From Bubalus kerabau (taxonomy: Eukaryota; Chordata; Mammalia; Artiodactyla; Bovidae), in contig NC_073628.1 in assembly GCF_029407905.1 (NCBI RefSeq), forward strand, positions 15,219,501-15,283,500: 64,000 nt of DNA. The letters are read 5' to 3'. The first letter of the stretch is position 1; every line of letters begins with the position of its first letter. Positions 32,681 to 43,196 of this stretch are shown piece after piece. A program made the position numbers and the translations under genes. The notes below the pieces were generated by a model. The model was not told the DNA's origin. It worked only from the letters and a program-made list of their open reading frames with translations, and searched no databases.

Positions 32681-32880
32681 TGTGAAGTCGCTCAGTTGTG
32701 TCTGGCTCTTTGCGACCCCATTAGCCTGCCAGGCTCCTCTGTCCCTGGGATTCTCCAGGAGATGATATAGGAGTGAGTTGTCATTTCCTCTTTCAGGGAA
32801 TCTTCCTGACCCAGGGATCGAACCCACATCTCCTGCTTGGCAGGCGGGTTCTTTACCACTGTGCCACCTGGGAAGCCCAC
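32681..32880 (-). repeat. Bov-tA SINE
   Basis: Antisense: 'gaagtcgctcagttgtgtct' to 'cactgtgccacctgggaagc', with a small deletion after 'gaccccat'. Confidence 0.9.
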
Positions 32881-32954
32881 CAAACGGCAGTTCAGTAAAG
32901 TGTTTCAGTGAATGAATGAATGAGTTTGGCTCCTCCCTCCTTTTGCGGTGGACT

Positions 32955-33150
32955 GTGGGCTTTGTTTATATATATATTGTAGTTTCAGCTGTGCTGGGTC
33001 TTCATTGTGGTGTATGGGCTCTCTAGTTGCAACACTCAGGCTAAGCTGCCCCATGGCTTATGTGATCCTAGTTCCCTGACCAAGCTTTGAACCCACATGC
33101 CCTGCATTGGAAGGTGGATTCTAAACCACTGGACCACCAAGGAAGTCCCT
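32955..33150 (-). repeat. CHR-type SINE, antisense
   Basis: 'gcagctgtgctgggtcttca'-like text through 'ccaccaaggaagtccct'. Flanking 'tggactgtgggcttt' and 'tggactgcagattt' suggest a TSD beginning tggactg. Confidence 0.8.
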
Positions 33151-33184
33151 GGACTGCAGATTTCAATATGATAACCTTATTTCA

Positions 33185-33350
33185 GAGAGGCAGTACAGCA
33201 GGTCATAAACTTACTGGCAGACCTGAGAATCTGAATACCAAGGGTCCCATTCAACCCTGCCGCCTACAGTTTTTGACGTGTGGACGTCAAGTTAATCACT
33301 CACGTCTCCTCTCTGAGCTTTATTTCCTTCCCCTGAAAATAAAGGCATCA
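33185..33350 (+). repeat. MIR relic
   Basis: 'acttactggcagacctgaga ... caagttaatcactcacgtct cctctctgagctttattt' fits MIR plus strand. Confidence 0.55.
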
Positions 33351-34485
33351 AGCAACAAATTCGTTAAAACCTCAGTTCTAATCTCCTCTGAGTGTTTTAC
33401 CAAAGACCTTGCAGGGAAATTACCCTCCCTCTGTGGGTCAACAGGCCAGACTCATGCTATCTTTTCTGACCACAGAAGTGAACCCAGCTCAATAAAAGGC
33501 AGGGAGTGTCCACTTTCTCTGCACGTCTTACTCAGCTTTACATCTACTACAATGGGGAGGGAAGCTGGAAACAGTTTCAATCGTCTGAATAACTACCCTA
33601 TATGGGCCAGCCACCCCTAGGCATGCACTTCCTGTCACACTTGCGTGACTCTTCCTCTTACTTCGCTCTTACGTGTGAAACTGTGAACTCTCAAAGAGAG
33701 TTAGAAAAGTAAGGAGGTCATGAAGTCCTTTCCCCACCTCTAAGAACATCCTCCTCCAAATTACCCCAGAGAAGTGATTAGATTCTTCACTAAAGCCTCA
33801 TCAAAGAACATTTCACAACTTCTCTGGGCCTTGCACCATGTTCAGAAACGGAAGTGTAGGAAGGTTTCTCTGTGATACACATGTCAGGAAACACCCGTCA
33901 GGCTCTGAAAATTCATTGATTTGCAGAGATCATGGGCTTTGGACTCTTCTGAACGGTGGCAGCTTCTCAGATGGAGCCCTGGGACAAGAGAAGACCTGGT
34001 TCACCTTGAGCCCCTTCTTGGGTATCCCTTCCACTGCCGTTAGCAGCTGAACTACCTGAGAGGTCGGGGTGGCCAGGCGGCAGGTGGGCCCCACGGCTGA
34101 GCGTCCACCCAGACTCCTGCTCTCAGGAGCTGAGCTGGGTGGAGAGGCATGTTCCCTCCCCTGGCCGGTGTCCATGAACTCCAGACTCTGGGGCGATTGC
34201 TTCAGACCAGCCAAGTTAATGTTTAAAGAGTTAATAAATAAATAAATAGGTACTCTCTTGGAGCCAAACTGCTGAAAACAGCTCAGAACTTCCTGCCTTC
34301 TGAAAGTCCTTTCAGAAAGGGCATCAACCGGCAGGTCATTAGGGAAAGTGAGATGTGTTCATTGTGCAAAGCTCCCTTTAACCTCAATGCTCCTTTGTTC
34401 TTGTGGGCATCAACACTCCATTTGACATTCTCAGTTCCTCTGATAAGAAGTTCTTAGAAGTCATGGAAGCTCAGATCTCCCCAAT
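33351..34485. other. Unassigned DNA
   Basis: No gene or named repeat. 34220-34250 is a short TAAA-rich patch. Confidence 0.35.
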
Positions 34486-34489
34486 CCTG

Positions 34490-34915
34490 AAGCAGACCTA
34501 CAGGAATCCTGGTCATTAGTTGAGCAACCTTGAACAAGTGCTCTCTTTCTCTGAGACTCAATTTTTCAACTGAAAATGATTCACAGTCCTTGCTGCTGCT
34601 GCTGCTGCTAAGTCGCTTCAGTCGTGTCCGACTCTGTGCGACCCCACAGACGGCAGCCCACCAGGCTCCGCCGTCCCTGGGATTCTCCAGGCAAGAACAC
34701 TGGAGTGGGTTGCCATTTCCTTCTCCAATGCATGAAGTGAAAAGTGAAAGGGAAGTCGCTCAGTCATGTCCGACTCCCAGCGACCCCATAGATTGCAGCC
34801 TACCAGGCTCCTCCGTCCGTGGGATTTTCCAGGCAAGAGTACCGGAGTGGGGTGCCATTGTCTTCTCCGTCACAGTCCTTAGGATCTCTTTAATAGTCCA
34901 TGACTCTGCCGGCAG
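34490..34915 (+). repeat. MIR relic split by Bov-A2
   Basis: 'gttgagcaaccttgaacaagtg ... ctgagactcaatttttcaac' is MIR. It is interrupted at 34591 by Bov-A2 and picks up again after 34880. Confidence 0.6.
34592..34869 (-). repeat. Bov-A2 SINE with TSD
   Basis: Antisense Bov-A2: (GCT)6 tail at 34592-34609, two monomers and linker. Perfect 11-bp TSD tcacagtcctt at 34581-34591 and 34870-34880. Confidence 0.95.
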
Positions 34916-34954
34916 CCCCGTGGAAGGAGTATAGCAGTGGAATCACTCAGGACT

Positions 34955-35050
34955 GGGTGTGGGTCTGACTCTTCCACTCAGGGACTCGGGCCAGTCACTC
35001 CGCACCTCAAGGCCTCTGTCTCCACTCTGGTGCAGAATAAACAAATGTGT
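34955..35050 (+). repeat. MIR relic
   Basis: 'gggtctgactcttccactca' and 'ccagtcactccgcacctcaaggcctctgtctcc' match the MIR core. Confidence 0.5.
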
Positions 35051-35127
35051 GCCACCAACATGTACAAACTTAGGAGAAACAGGCAAATATGGTGTTTGGG
35101 GTATTTTAGCAAATTGTTCAAGCTTCT

Positions 35128-35305
35128 AGCTTCCAGGTGGTGCTAGTGGTAAAGAATCTGCCTGCCAATGTAGCAGACATGGGTTCGATCCCTGAGTGGG
35201 GAAGATCCCCTGGAGAAGCAAATGGCTACCCACTCCAGTCTTCTTGTCTGGAGAATCCCATGGACAGAGGAGCCTGGTGGACTACAGTCCATGGGGTCAC
35301 TGCCA
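35128..35305 (+). repeat. Bov-tA SINE
   Basis: 'agcttccaggtggtgctagt' head to 'cagtccatggggtcact'. The last BovA bases are missing. Confidence 0.87.
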
Positions 35306-35724
35306 AGCGATGGAGCACATATGACATATCAGCAGAAAGCCTAGTGTCTCTCTTGCAGTTACTTTGGTCACAAGTTCTCTAGGAGCCCCAAGCCTCTCTG
35401 GATTCACAAGTACTTCGTCCTAGATCCAGTGGCTCCTTACTTTTGAAGGATGTTGCTCTGATTACTCAGCCCACTCAGATCAACAGTTGACCTTTGCCCC
35501 TAGAGCCAGGATGGACTCCTCAGCGTCACCTGGGGAACACCCCCGAAGGACCCAGCGTCACAGATCTTCACTCACACACCGTACAGCCAAAGCCCCCCTA
35601 TCCACAATCCCCAGGCAGGAGCGCCGGGTGCAAAGGGCTCACAGAACACAAAAACCGGCCCTTGCCACAAGCCTCAGCCCTTGTCTTGAGTTTGGGTAAC
35701 TGGTCTACTTTTCAAGAAGGCTCA
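35306..35724. other. Unassigned DNA
   Basis: Two overlapping plus frames (70 and 86 codons) without domains; no splice-bounded exon stands out. Confidence 0.35.
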
Positions 35725-35938
35725 GGGACTTCCCTGGTGGTCCAGTGGTTGTGAATCTGCCTTGCAATGCGGAAGACACAGGTTTGATCCCTGGTCTGGG
35801 AACGAAGATCCCATAAGACACAGGGCCAACTGAGCCCATGTGCTCTGGAGCCTGCATGCCACAATGGAAGATCTCACTTGCCTCAACTAAGACTTGACAC
35901 AGCCAGATAAATAAATATTTAAAACAAAACAAAAAAAG
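35725..35938 (+). repeat. CHR-type SINE
   Basis: 'gggacttccctggtggtcca' head, 'gagcccatgtgctctggagc', 'cagccagataaataaatatt' and an A-rich end. Flanking 'agaaggctcag' / 'agaaagctggg' may be a decayed TSD. Confidence 0.9.
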
Positions 35939-36417
35939 AAAGCTGGGGATCAGATCCTTCTTTCTTCACATCCCTTCCCCTTCCCCTCCTCTCCTCTCCC
36001 TCTTGGGTAAGTTTGCATGCCCAGAGGTCAGATAGCATTTGCAAACAGATTTTTTGACAAGTGTGGTCCCCCTGTCTCATTACAATACATGCCTATGTAA
36101 GTGCCTTATATTTGCCTAAACAAGAATTTTTCCCCTGTACTTCCAAGGTCTCATCTGCTCTCTCCTCCTGAAGCTGATGAAAGGAAATGTTGAAATAATT
36201 TTAAATAACCCCTTTAATGTGCAGCCCATCGGATCCCTGTTTTATCCATAATCTTAACGCACTGGTGCAAATATGACACACCTACCAGCACCTGATAAGG
36301 AAGTTTAAAAAGCGGCCGCACATCCCTCCCCAGCAAGAACCACACCCAGAGCAAGTAAGTGTTCCCTGCCCAAAAGCTTACTTCTTCACCACTTGTAACA
36401 TCAGGTTTTTTTACTCC
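35939..36417. other. Unassigned DNA
   Basis: A CT-rich patch (35958-36004), then single-copy-looking sequence. A GCGGCCGC site lies at 36313-36320. No gene seen. Confidence 0.35.
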
Positions 36418-36499
36418 TATTAAGACAGGGGAGGCAAACCCTTCCTGTAAAGGGCCAGGTAGTAAATATTTTAGGCTCTGTAGGCCATTCACATCTTTG

Positions 36500-36560
36500 T
36501 CATACATATATATATATTAGGCTTTTTGTTGGTTAGATATATATATATAATTATATGTAT
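36500..36560. repeat. TA-rich microsatellite
   Basis: Two (TA)n tracts at 36507-36518 and 36537-36551, located where the CHR SINE tail joins the hAT element. Confidence 0.7.
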
Positions 36561-36579
36561 TTTAAAATGTAAAAACCAT

Positions 36580-36886
36580 TCTTTTGCTTTTGGCTGCACC
36601 ATCCATGTGGGATCCAAGTTGGCCAACCAGAGACTGAACCTGCATCCCCTGTACTGGAAGCATGGAGTCTTAGCCACTGTACTGCCAGTGAAGTGAGTGA
36701 GTGAAAGTCACTCAGTCGTGTCCAACTCTTTGTGACCCCATGGACTATACGGTCCAGGGAATTCTTCATGCCAGAATACTGGAGTGGGTAGCCTTTTCCT
36801 GAACCCAGATTTCCACACTGCAGGTGAATTCTTTACCAGCTGAGCCACAAGGGAAGCCCACTGGACTGCCAGAGAAGTCCCTAAAA
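36580..36886 (-). repeat. CHR-type SINE, antisense, split by Bov-tA
   Basis: CHR text at 36582-36691 ('ttttggctgcaccatccatg' to 'ccactgtactgcca') resumes as 'ggactgccagagaagtccct' at 36866-36885. The duplicated junction 'ctgtactgccagtgaagt' / 'ctggactgccagagaagt' is the TSD of the intervening Bov-tA. Confidence 0.8.
36697..36860 (-). repeat. Bov-tA SINE inside CHR
   Basis: 'gaaagtcactcagtcgtgtc' to 'agctgagccacaagggaagc', antisense, with a deletion where 'aggggatcttccc' would stand (near 36800). Confidence 0.87.
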
Positions 36887-37004
36887 AACATTCTTAAGGC
36901 TATCAAAAAGAGTCTCTGCAGGTTGGATTTGGCCCAGAGGCTCTTGCCTACTACCCCTTGTCTAAACCTAAGACTTCAAAATCTACACGTTAATCAGCCC
37001 AACC

Positions 37005-37110
37005 TGGGAGTGGAGCTAGGGAGGGAGCTGGTTTTGGAAACAGATTCCTAGGTCTTAATCCACACCCACTCACTTGGGATCTTAGGTAAATTCTCCAACT
37101 CCTTGGTGCC
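37005..37110 (+). repeat. MIR relic
   Basis: 'ttggaaacagattcctaggt' and 'cacttgggatcttaggtaaattctccaactcc' match the MIR core. Confidence 0.55.
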
Positions 37111-38220
37111 TGGGATGGAAGCTGTCTACTGCTGACCCTAGAGGCCCTTCTCCAGACTCTGCACCTCTCCAGCCCCCGCAGGTGATTCTCTCCCCTGCTC
37201 AGATGTCTTTGTTGAGCAACTCCCATCATGCACCATCCTCCATCTCACCTTTACTTCTGTCTGCCTGCTTACAAATCAATCATGTGCATTTTTTAAATAA
37301 CCCTTTCCAATAATACTTGATAATTTTATCCATAGCCCTTTCCCTACAAAGCTTGCTGGCAGGACAGTGTTCCCCCAAATGTTGCCTCACCCCATCCTGG
37401 TGGATGACATAAGTCCTCCTCCACCCCATCCTTGCAACTAGGCTTGCCCCAGCTGAACCCTGGACATGGCCATCCTTGGGCTAAAGGATGCAACAGTTAC
37501 CAGATTTCTGAGTCAGCCTTGAACTTTCTTCAAGAGGGTAGATATCCAGTTCTTTGGAAGTTTTCCTTGATTGCACTTCTGGGTTTCTGGTTCCTCAAGG
37601 TCATGGTACATAAACAGGCAACCTACCCCAAGAGTCAGGGTTAAACCTCTGGGTCCTAAGGGAAGGTTATGCACTGCACAGAGAAAAAGCAAAGTCAAAA
37701 ATAAAGGCAACTGGGAATGAAAGCCGAATTTTAGGGGTTTGTGAAGCCAGCACAGGATTTTGAAAGCAACTGGCAGTTAGTCCTAGATGCAAACTGGAAC
37801 AAAATGACGCTGAGGTCACTTGGGTGTAACCCACAACCTTAGTGGAGGTGCAGCTGCATTGAAGGTTTTCATGGCACTGTTGCTCTCCATATCATCACGA
37901 TTTTTCACTGGAACATAATACACCAGCTGGCTCAACTATCATCATTTCCAGAACTTTGTCAACAAAAGAGAAGCCTTGACTAAAGGAGTTTTACAGTCAG
38001 TTCTAGCTCAGTTTATTCCTGACTCAGATATGATTGGAGAGAAGCCAGGGCAAGGTTGCAAAGGTTGGGGTGGAGGGAGCCATGGACAGCAGGCACGGTA
38101 ATATAAAAAAGCTGAGGCCACAGGAGACAAGATGGGCATCTGTGATTAAAACAATGAGTACTGACCTATTGACCTGGATCTCCTAGGATCCTCCAACAAA
38201 GTTCATTAGATGTCAAACAA
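37111..38220. other. Unassigned DNA
   Basis: No gene or confident repeat. Short frames of 65-79 codons on both strands have no domains. Confidence 0.35.
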
Positions 38221-38221
38221 T

Positions 38222-38313
38222 GGATGAGTTGCTCTGCTGTTCCCCTGAGAATATCACAACATTGTTCATCGGCTATACTCCAAAATAAAATTAAAAGTTT
38301 TAAAAAAAAGATA
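38222..38313 (+). mobile_element. L1 3' tip
   Basis: 'tatcacaacattgttcatcg gctatactcc' then 'aaaataaaattaaaagtttt' and an A-run: the extreme L1 3' end. Confidence 0.75.
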
Positions 38314-38559
38314 AGGAGCCAGTCAGTGTATATACAATATGTGTAATAAAAATCTATTTTCCTTAAAAAGTAAATTTAAAAAAAGAAGCCAAACAATTTC
38401 CCTTTATATCAGTTATGCAGAAGACTGAACTGTTGGGAGTTATGCTAATCTGGTTTTCTCTCAAGTGAGATGGGGTATTAAAGAAGAGGTAAGAAGGAAG
38501 GGATGTTGGAAAAAGTAAGTGGAAAGTTTCAGAAGCCATATAACAGTCCGTAAAGTGCA

Positions 38560-39110
38560 CTGAACAAACACCGAGTAACCCTTCTTGAAAATAAAACTAG
38601 AGAGTGTCTGGATGACCTTGGGTTTGGTGATGACATTTTAGATACAGCACCAAATGCACAATCCATGAAAGAAAGACGATAAGCTGGAATTCATTGTAGT
38701 TAAAAACTTCTGGTTGTGAAGGATACTATTGAGAGAATGAGACAACAAGCCACAGTCCGGGAGAAAATATTTGCAAAGGACATGTCTATAAAGAACTGTT
38801 ATCCAAAACACACCAGGACACTCTTAAAACCCAACAAGAAGAAAACGAACAATATGATTGAAAATGGGCAAAATACCTGAACAGACACCTCACCACAGAA
38901 GATATACTCATGGAAAATAAGAATGTGAAAAGATACTTAACATCATATGTTGTTAGGAAATTTCAAATTAAAGCAATGATGAAATGAATGAACAGACCCC
39001 CAAAACACTGACACCACCAAATGCTGATGAGGACGTGGAGCAACAGAAACTCATTCATTGCTGGTGGGAGTTGCAAAGTGGTACAGATGTGTTGGAAGAC
39101 ACTTCAGCAA
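38560..39110 (+). mobile_element. L1 fragment A (ORF2 3' region)
   Basis: 'agacaacaagccacagtccg', 'caaaggacatgtctataaag', 'gaacagacacctcaccacag', 'gatgaggacgtggagcaaca' and 'tcattgctggtgggagttgc' are the 3' part of L1 ORF2, with many stops. It continues colinearly at 39705 and 41060. Confidence 0.85.
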
Positions 39111-39114
39111 TTTC

Positions 39115-39700
39115 CTCTTTTTTCTTTCATTTTTATTGAGATACAGTTGACAAGCATCACTGTATAAGTTTAAAAGCACAGCATAATGATGACTTACATT
39201 TGCTGTAAAATGATCACCTTAGTGAGTTCAGTTAACATACATCATCTCGTTGTTGTTTGGTTACTAAGTTGTGTCCGACTCTTTGTGACTCCATGGACTG
39301 TAGCCCTCCAGGCTCTTCTGTCCATGGGATTCTTCAGGCAAGAATACTGGAGTGGGTTGCCATGCCCTCGTCCAGGGGATCTTTCCCACCCAGGGATGGA
39401 ACTCACTTCTCTTGCATTGCAGGTGAATTCTTTTCCACTAGTGCCACCTGGGAAGACCCACATCATCTCATATAGATAAAGAAAAAAGAAAAAAAAAAAG
39501 GTTTTTTCTTTTGTGGTGAGAACCTTTACAATATACTTTCTTAGCAACTTTCAAATATACCTCACAGCAATGCTAACTATTGTTATCTGTTGTACACTAC
39601 ATACCTGGAATATATTTATAACAGTAAACTTGTGCCTTTTGGTTGCTTTCATCCAATTCTCTCACTCCCTACCCCTGACAGTTTCTTACAAAACTAAACA
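39115..39700 (-). mobile_element. Antisense L1 (L1M-like) inserted in sense L1
   Basis: 'ttattgagatacagttgaca', 'gagttcagttaacatacatc', 'gtggtgagaacctttacaat', 'cttagcaactttcaaatata' is antisense L1 3' sequence. It sits between fragments A and B of a sense L1 and is itself split by a Bov-tA. Confidence 0.8.
39249..39459 (-). repeat. Bov-tA SINE with TSD
   Basis: Antisense full unit. Perfect 10-bp TSD acatcatctc at 39239-39248 and 39460-39469. Confidence 0.94.
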
Positions 39701-39704
39701 TATT

Positions 39705-40182
39705 TTTACTATACGTATGATCCAGCAATCATGCTCCTTGGTACTTATCCAAATAAACTGAAAATTTCTGTCCACAGAAAAACCTGCACACAGATATTTA
39801 AAGCAACTTTATTCACAACTGCTAAAACTTGGGAGCAATTAAAATATCCTTTGGTAGGCTGAATGGACTAAATAAACTGGTCCATCCAAACAATGGAATA
39901 TTACTCAGCACTAAAAAGAAATGAGCTATCAAGCCATAAGAAGACACAGGAAACTTAAATACACATTAGTAAGTGAAACATGCCAATCTGAAAAGGCTAC
40001 ATACTGCATAATTCCAACTCTGTGACACTCTGGAAAAGACAAAACAAGGTAGAGAATAAAAAATCAGGGTCGGGGAGGCAGGTGATAAGGGGTGAGGAAG
40101 GAGGAATGAGTAGGCAGAACTGAAATCATGCAGAGGATTTTTAGGGCAGTGAAACCATTCTGTGTGATACTATAATGATCAG
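39705..40182 (+). mobile_element. L1 fragment B
   Basis: 'tgatccagcaatcatgctcc', 'cagatatttaaagcaacttt', 'tccaaacaatggaatattac', 'aaaaggctacatactgcata' continues L1 ORF2 and its 3' UTR from fragment A. Confidence 0.87.
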
Positions 40183-40777
40183 ATCACATCAGGCGCTCAG
40201 TCTTGTCCGACTCTTTGCGACCCCATGAATCGAAGCACGCCAGGTCTCCCTGTCCATCACCACCTCCTGGAATTCACTCAGACTCATGTCTCTCGAGTCA
40301 GTGATGCCATCCAGCCATCTCATCCTCTGTCATCCCCTTCTCCTCCTGCTCCCAATCCCTCCCAGCATCAGAGTCTTTTCCAATGAGTCAACTCTTCACA
40401 TGAGGTGGCCAAAGTACTGGAGTTTCAGCTTTAGCATCATTTCTTCCAAAGAAATCCCAGGGCTGATCTCCTTCAGAATGGACTGGTTGGATCTCCTTGC
40501 AGTCCAAGGGACTCTCAAGAGTCTTCTCCAACACCACAGTTCAAAAGTATCAATTCTTCGGCACTCAGCCTTCTTCACAGTCCAACTCTCACATCCATAC
40601 ATGACCACAGGAAAAACCATAGCCTTGACTAGACGAATCTTTGTTGGCAAAGTAATGGCTCTGCTTTTGAATATGCTATCTAGGTTGGTCATAACTTTCC
40701 TTCCAAGGAGTAAGCGTCTTTTAATTTCATGACTGCAATCACCATCTGCAGTGATTTTGGAGCCTAAAAAAATAAAG
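40183..40777 (-). mobile_element. BovB 3' fragment, antisense, in L1
   Basis: Antisense BovB from its tail ('gtccgactctttgcgacccc') to 'gactgcaatcaccatctgca gtgattttgg'. On the minus strand 98 codons of the C-terminal BovB protein are open (40692-40396), including VVMYGCESWTVKKAECRRID. Confidence 0.92.
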
Positions 40778-41260
40778 CTCCTTAGAGATCAGCTCCCATG
40801 TTATTATGTATCTGTCAAAACTCACGGAATTTTTTGCCAAACAGTAGACTGTGTCAGAGGTCCCCAACCTTTTGGGCACCAGGGACTGATTTCATGGAAG
40901 ACAATTTTTCCCCAGACCTGGGTTGGCTGGGTCGGGGGCAGGGGATGGTTTGGAGCTGATTCAAGTCGTTACATTTATTGGGCACTTTATTTCTAATCTA
41001 ATGCTGCCACTGATCTGACAGGAGGTACCAATCCACAGACTGGAGGTTGGGGACCCCTGAACCCACATAATATAGTGTGAGTGGTGATGACTGTCACTGT
41101 AGGTTCATTGATTGTAACAGGTGCATCCCTTGATGGAGGCTGTTAACAGCAGGGAGACTGTGTATGTGGAGGCAGGAAGCATGTGAGAAATCTCTGTACT
41201 TTCTGCTCAACTTTGCTATGAACATAAAACTGCTGTAAAAAATAAAATCTGTTCACAGGG
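40778..41260 (+). mobile_element. L1 fragment C (3' UTR)
   Basis: 'tatctgtcaaaactcacgga' (about 40808-40830) and, after the MER1B-type element, 'cactgtaggttcattgattg' and 'tgctgtaaaaaataaaatct'. This is the sense L1 3' end following fragment B. Confidence 0.82.
40855..41059 (-). mobile_element. MER1B-type hAT-Charlie element in L1
   Basis: Terminal inverted repeats cagaggtccccaacc (40855-40869) and ggttggggacccctg (41045-41059) bound an internally deleted element with 'ggactgatttcatggaagac' and 'ctaatgctgccactgatctg'. The 8-bp flanks do not match, so the TSD has decayed. Confidence 0.82.
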
Positions 41261-42000
41261 CACTGATCACCTTCAACCATACTGAAGAGAAATGGATTGG
41301 ATTTTTTTGAAGTCAAGTGTTCATCTCCCAAAACAAGAGTTGATTCCGGCTGGATAAGAAGTTTATACTTCTTGGACTATCAGCCAGAACCAGGCCATAA
41401 CAGAGCCCTGTGAATATGTGTAGAATGACAGACTTATCCTGAACCTCACTTGTGCAGCACCCACATGATGTGAGGCTTGCTGTGGCCGCCACCGTCCTGG
41501 TGTTCATCAGCCCAGACCAGTCACGAGGAAACAGGCGCAAGCCCATCCCAGGCTTCTGTCATTCCAGGACTTGTCCAGAGTCATGAAACTCAGGTTACAA
41601 ACACACCTGCTGACAAGGCCCAAAGCCTTGGGCCATCTTTACCTCTTGCTTCTGTCATTCCCCTCATCAAACCCATCAGCCAATGCCATCAGCGCCATCT
41701 CCCAAAAAGACCCAGCATCTGACCCCTTCCTTCATCTCAGCCTCCACCTCCCCGGTCCTGGTCGCCAGCATTCCTGCCTTGACAACCATAGTAGCCCCTG
41801 CAGGGTCCCAGCCTCACCCTGGAGCCCCCCATCTCACCCAGAGAAGAATCCGATACTCTTACTATGCTGGCTGTAAGAACCTGCGTAGTCCCAGCACGGG
41901 TCCCTCTCTGACCTCACCCGGCCTCCCGATCCCTCCCCAGCCCACCAACGTCCTTGCTGCCCGCAGACACGCCGGGCGCATTCTCCTCCAGGCCTCCCTA
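41261..42000. other. Unassigned C-rich DNA
   Basis: Low stop density gives overlapping open frames (101-192 codons at 41477-42261) without domains; judged compositional. Confidence 0.4.
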
Positions 42001-42009
42001 TTCCCTATA

Positions 42010-42320
42010 CCCAGATACTCTTCCCCCAGAGGTCCTCCCCTGCCACTCAGGTCTCCATTCAAAGGTCACTCATATAAAAAGGACACTTCCTGCACCCTGT
42101 ACCAGCTCAAGGGCCTGCCCTGCTTCTGCTGCAGCCTCTCCACCTTCCCTCCCTCCCTGGGTGGTGCGTTCTGTGTACACTCATTTTGTTGTATTGTCTT
42201 CTTCCCCTGCTGGAATGTAAGCTTCATCAGAGAATGTCTGCTGCTCATGCCCAGGGCCTAGAACTGTGCAGGGCATGTGGTCTGAGTCTGATAAATATTG
42301 GGTGGAAGAAAGGAATGGAG
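42010..42320 (+). repeat. L2 LINE 3' end
   Basis: 'ctggaatgtaagcttcatca', 'cccagggcctagaactgtgcagggcat' and 'ctgataaatattgggtgg' match the L2 3' terminus. The upstream part to about 42010 is less certain. Confidence 0.65.
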
Positions 42321-42395
42321 AGAGGATGGGGAAAAAAGGAAAGGGAGGATGGGGAGGAGAAGCGGGGAGGGAGGCAGGAGGGAGGAAGGCAAGCT
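42303..42395 (+). repeat. GA-rich low-complexity tract
   Basis: Nearly pure purine text on the plus strand (ggaagaaaggaatggagaga...), directly following the L2 end. Confidence 0.8.
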
Positions 42396-43040
42396 AACTT
42401 CTCCCATGAAGTCACTGTTGGCCCCGTCTCCCAGGACTCCTACCACCTGCTCACCACCCAGAAATGCTTCTGAACATCACAAAAGAATAAGCCACTCTCT
42501 TTGTCCCCAAGAATCTGTCTTGTGAGCCACAAGAAAACATACTAAAACCAACTGAATGAATGATAGAAGCAATTCACTGTGCTGAAGAGACTTCAGAGCT
42601 AAATATCCATGAACACAGACCAGTGTGGTGGGAACCAGAAAAGAAAGAAAACTACACGGAAACTGGATACGGTGGTAAAGCCTCAGCTGCGTGTATTTCT
42701 CTGGTCCTACAGAGCAGGTCCTCCATAAAGAGTCAGACACACTATATCATGTTCTCCGAATTGGTTCTGCGGAAATTTGCCCAAATCTTTCTCAAGTGCA
42801 CATTACCCACAGCTTCAGGAGTGTCCAATGACCTAAAAATCTCTGAGCTCCTTATTCTCATCAACCTATAAATTCAATCTCCCCCGTCAACCCCTCCCCT
42901 AACCCTTCTCTCTTTTTCAGGGGAGGGGCAAGGGAGCAAGTCTTCCTATGCCTTCTTTGATTCCATTACTCAAGTTTTACTCATCTTTTTTAACTTTCCC
43001 ATTTAATCCCAATAATCCTTTATTCTTCTCTCCACTTATT
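42396..43040. other. Unassigned DNA
   Basis: No gene or named repeat. CT-rich near 42870-42930. Confidence 0.35.
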
Positions 43041-43044
43041 TTTT

Positions 43045-43196
43045 TAAAGACTTTTGTTGTGGTTTTTGTTTTTGTTTTTTTAATTGGCCACACCATGCAG
43101 CTTGTGGGATCTTAGTTCCCCACCCAGGGGTGGAACCTGTGCCCTCTGCAGTGGAAGCACAGAGTCCTAACCACCAGACCATCAGAGAAGTTCCAC
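43045..43196 (-). repeat. CHR-type SINE, antisense
   Basis: T-rich tail side, then 'ttggccacaccatgcagctt', 'gatcttagttccccacccag' to 'ccatcagagaagttcc'. Confidence 0.85.

Larger units (their letters stand above)
36426..36960 (+). mobile_element. hAT-Charlie relic split by CHR and Bov-tA
   Basis: The left end 'caggggaggcaaacccttcc', with 'tgtaaagggccaggtagtaa', runs to about 36500. The right end 'ggttggatttggcccagagg' to 'cttgcctactaccccttg' ends at 36960 with the matching inverted terminus. Same family as 18355-18545, in the opposite orientation. An 8-bp TSD is not evident. Confidence 0.75.

Noticed and set aside
33087..33620. 177-codon plus-strand frame
   Set aside because: Begins inside an antisense CHR SINE and runs through a MIR relic.
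41683..42261. 192-codon plus-strand frame
   Set aside because: Pro/Ser-rich translation of C-rich DNA running into an L2 3' end.
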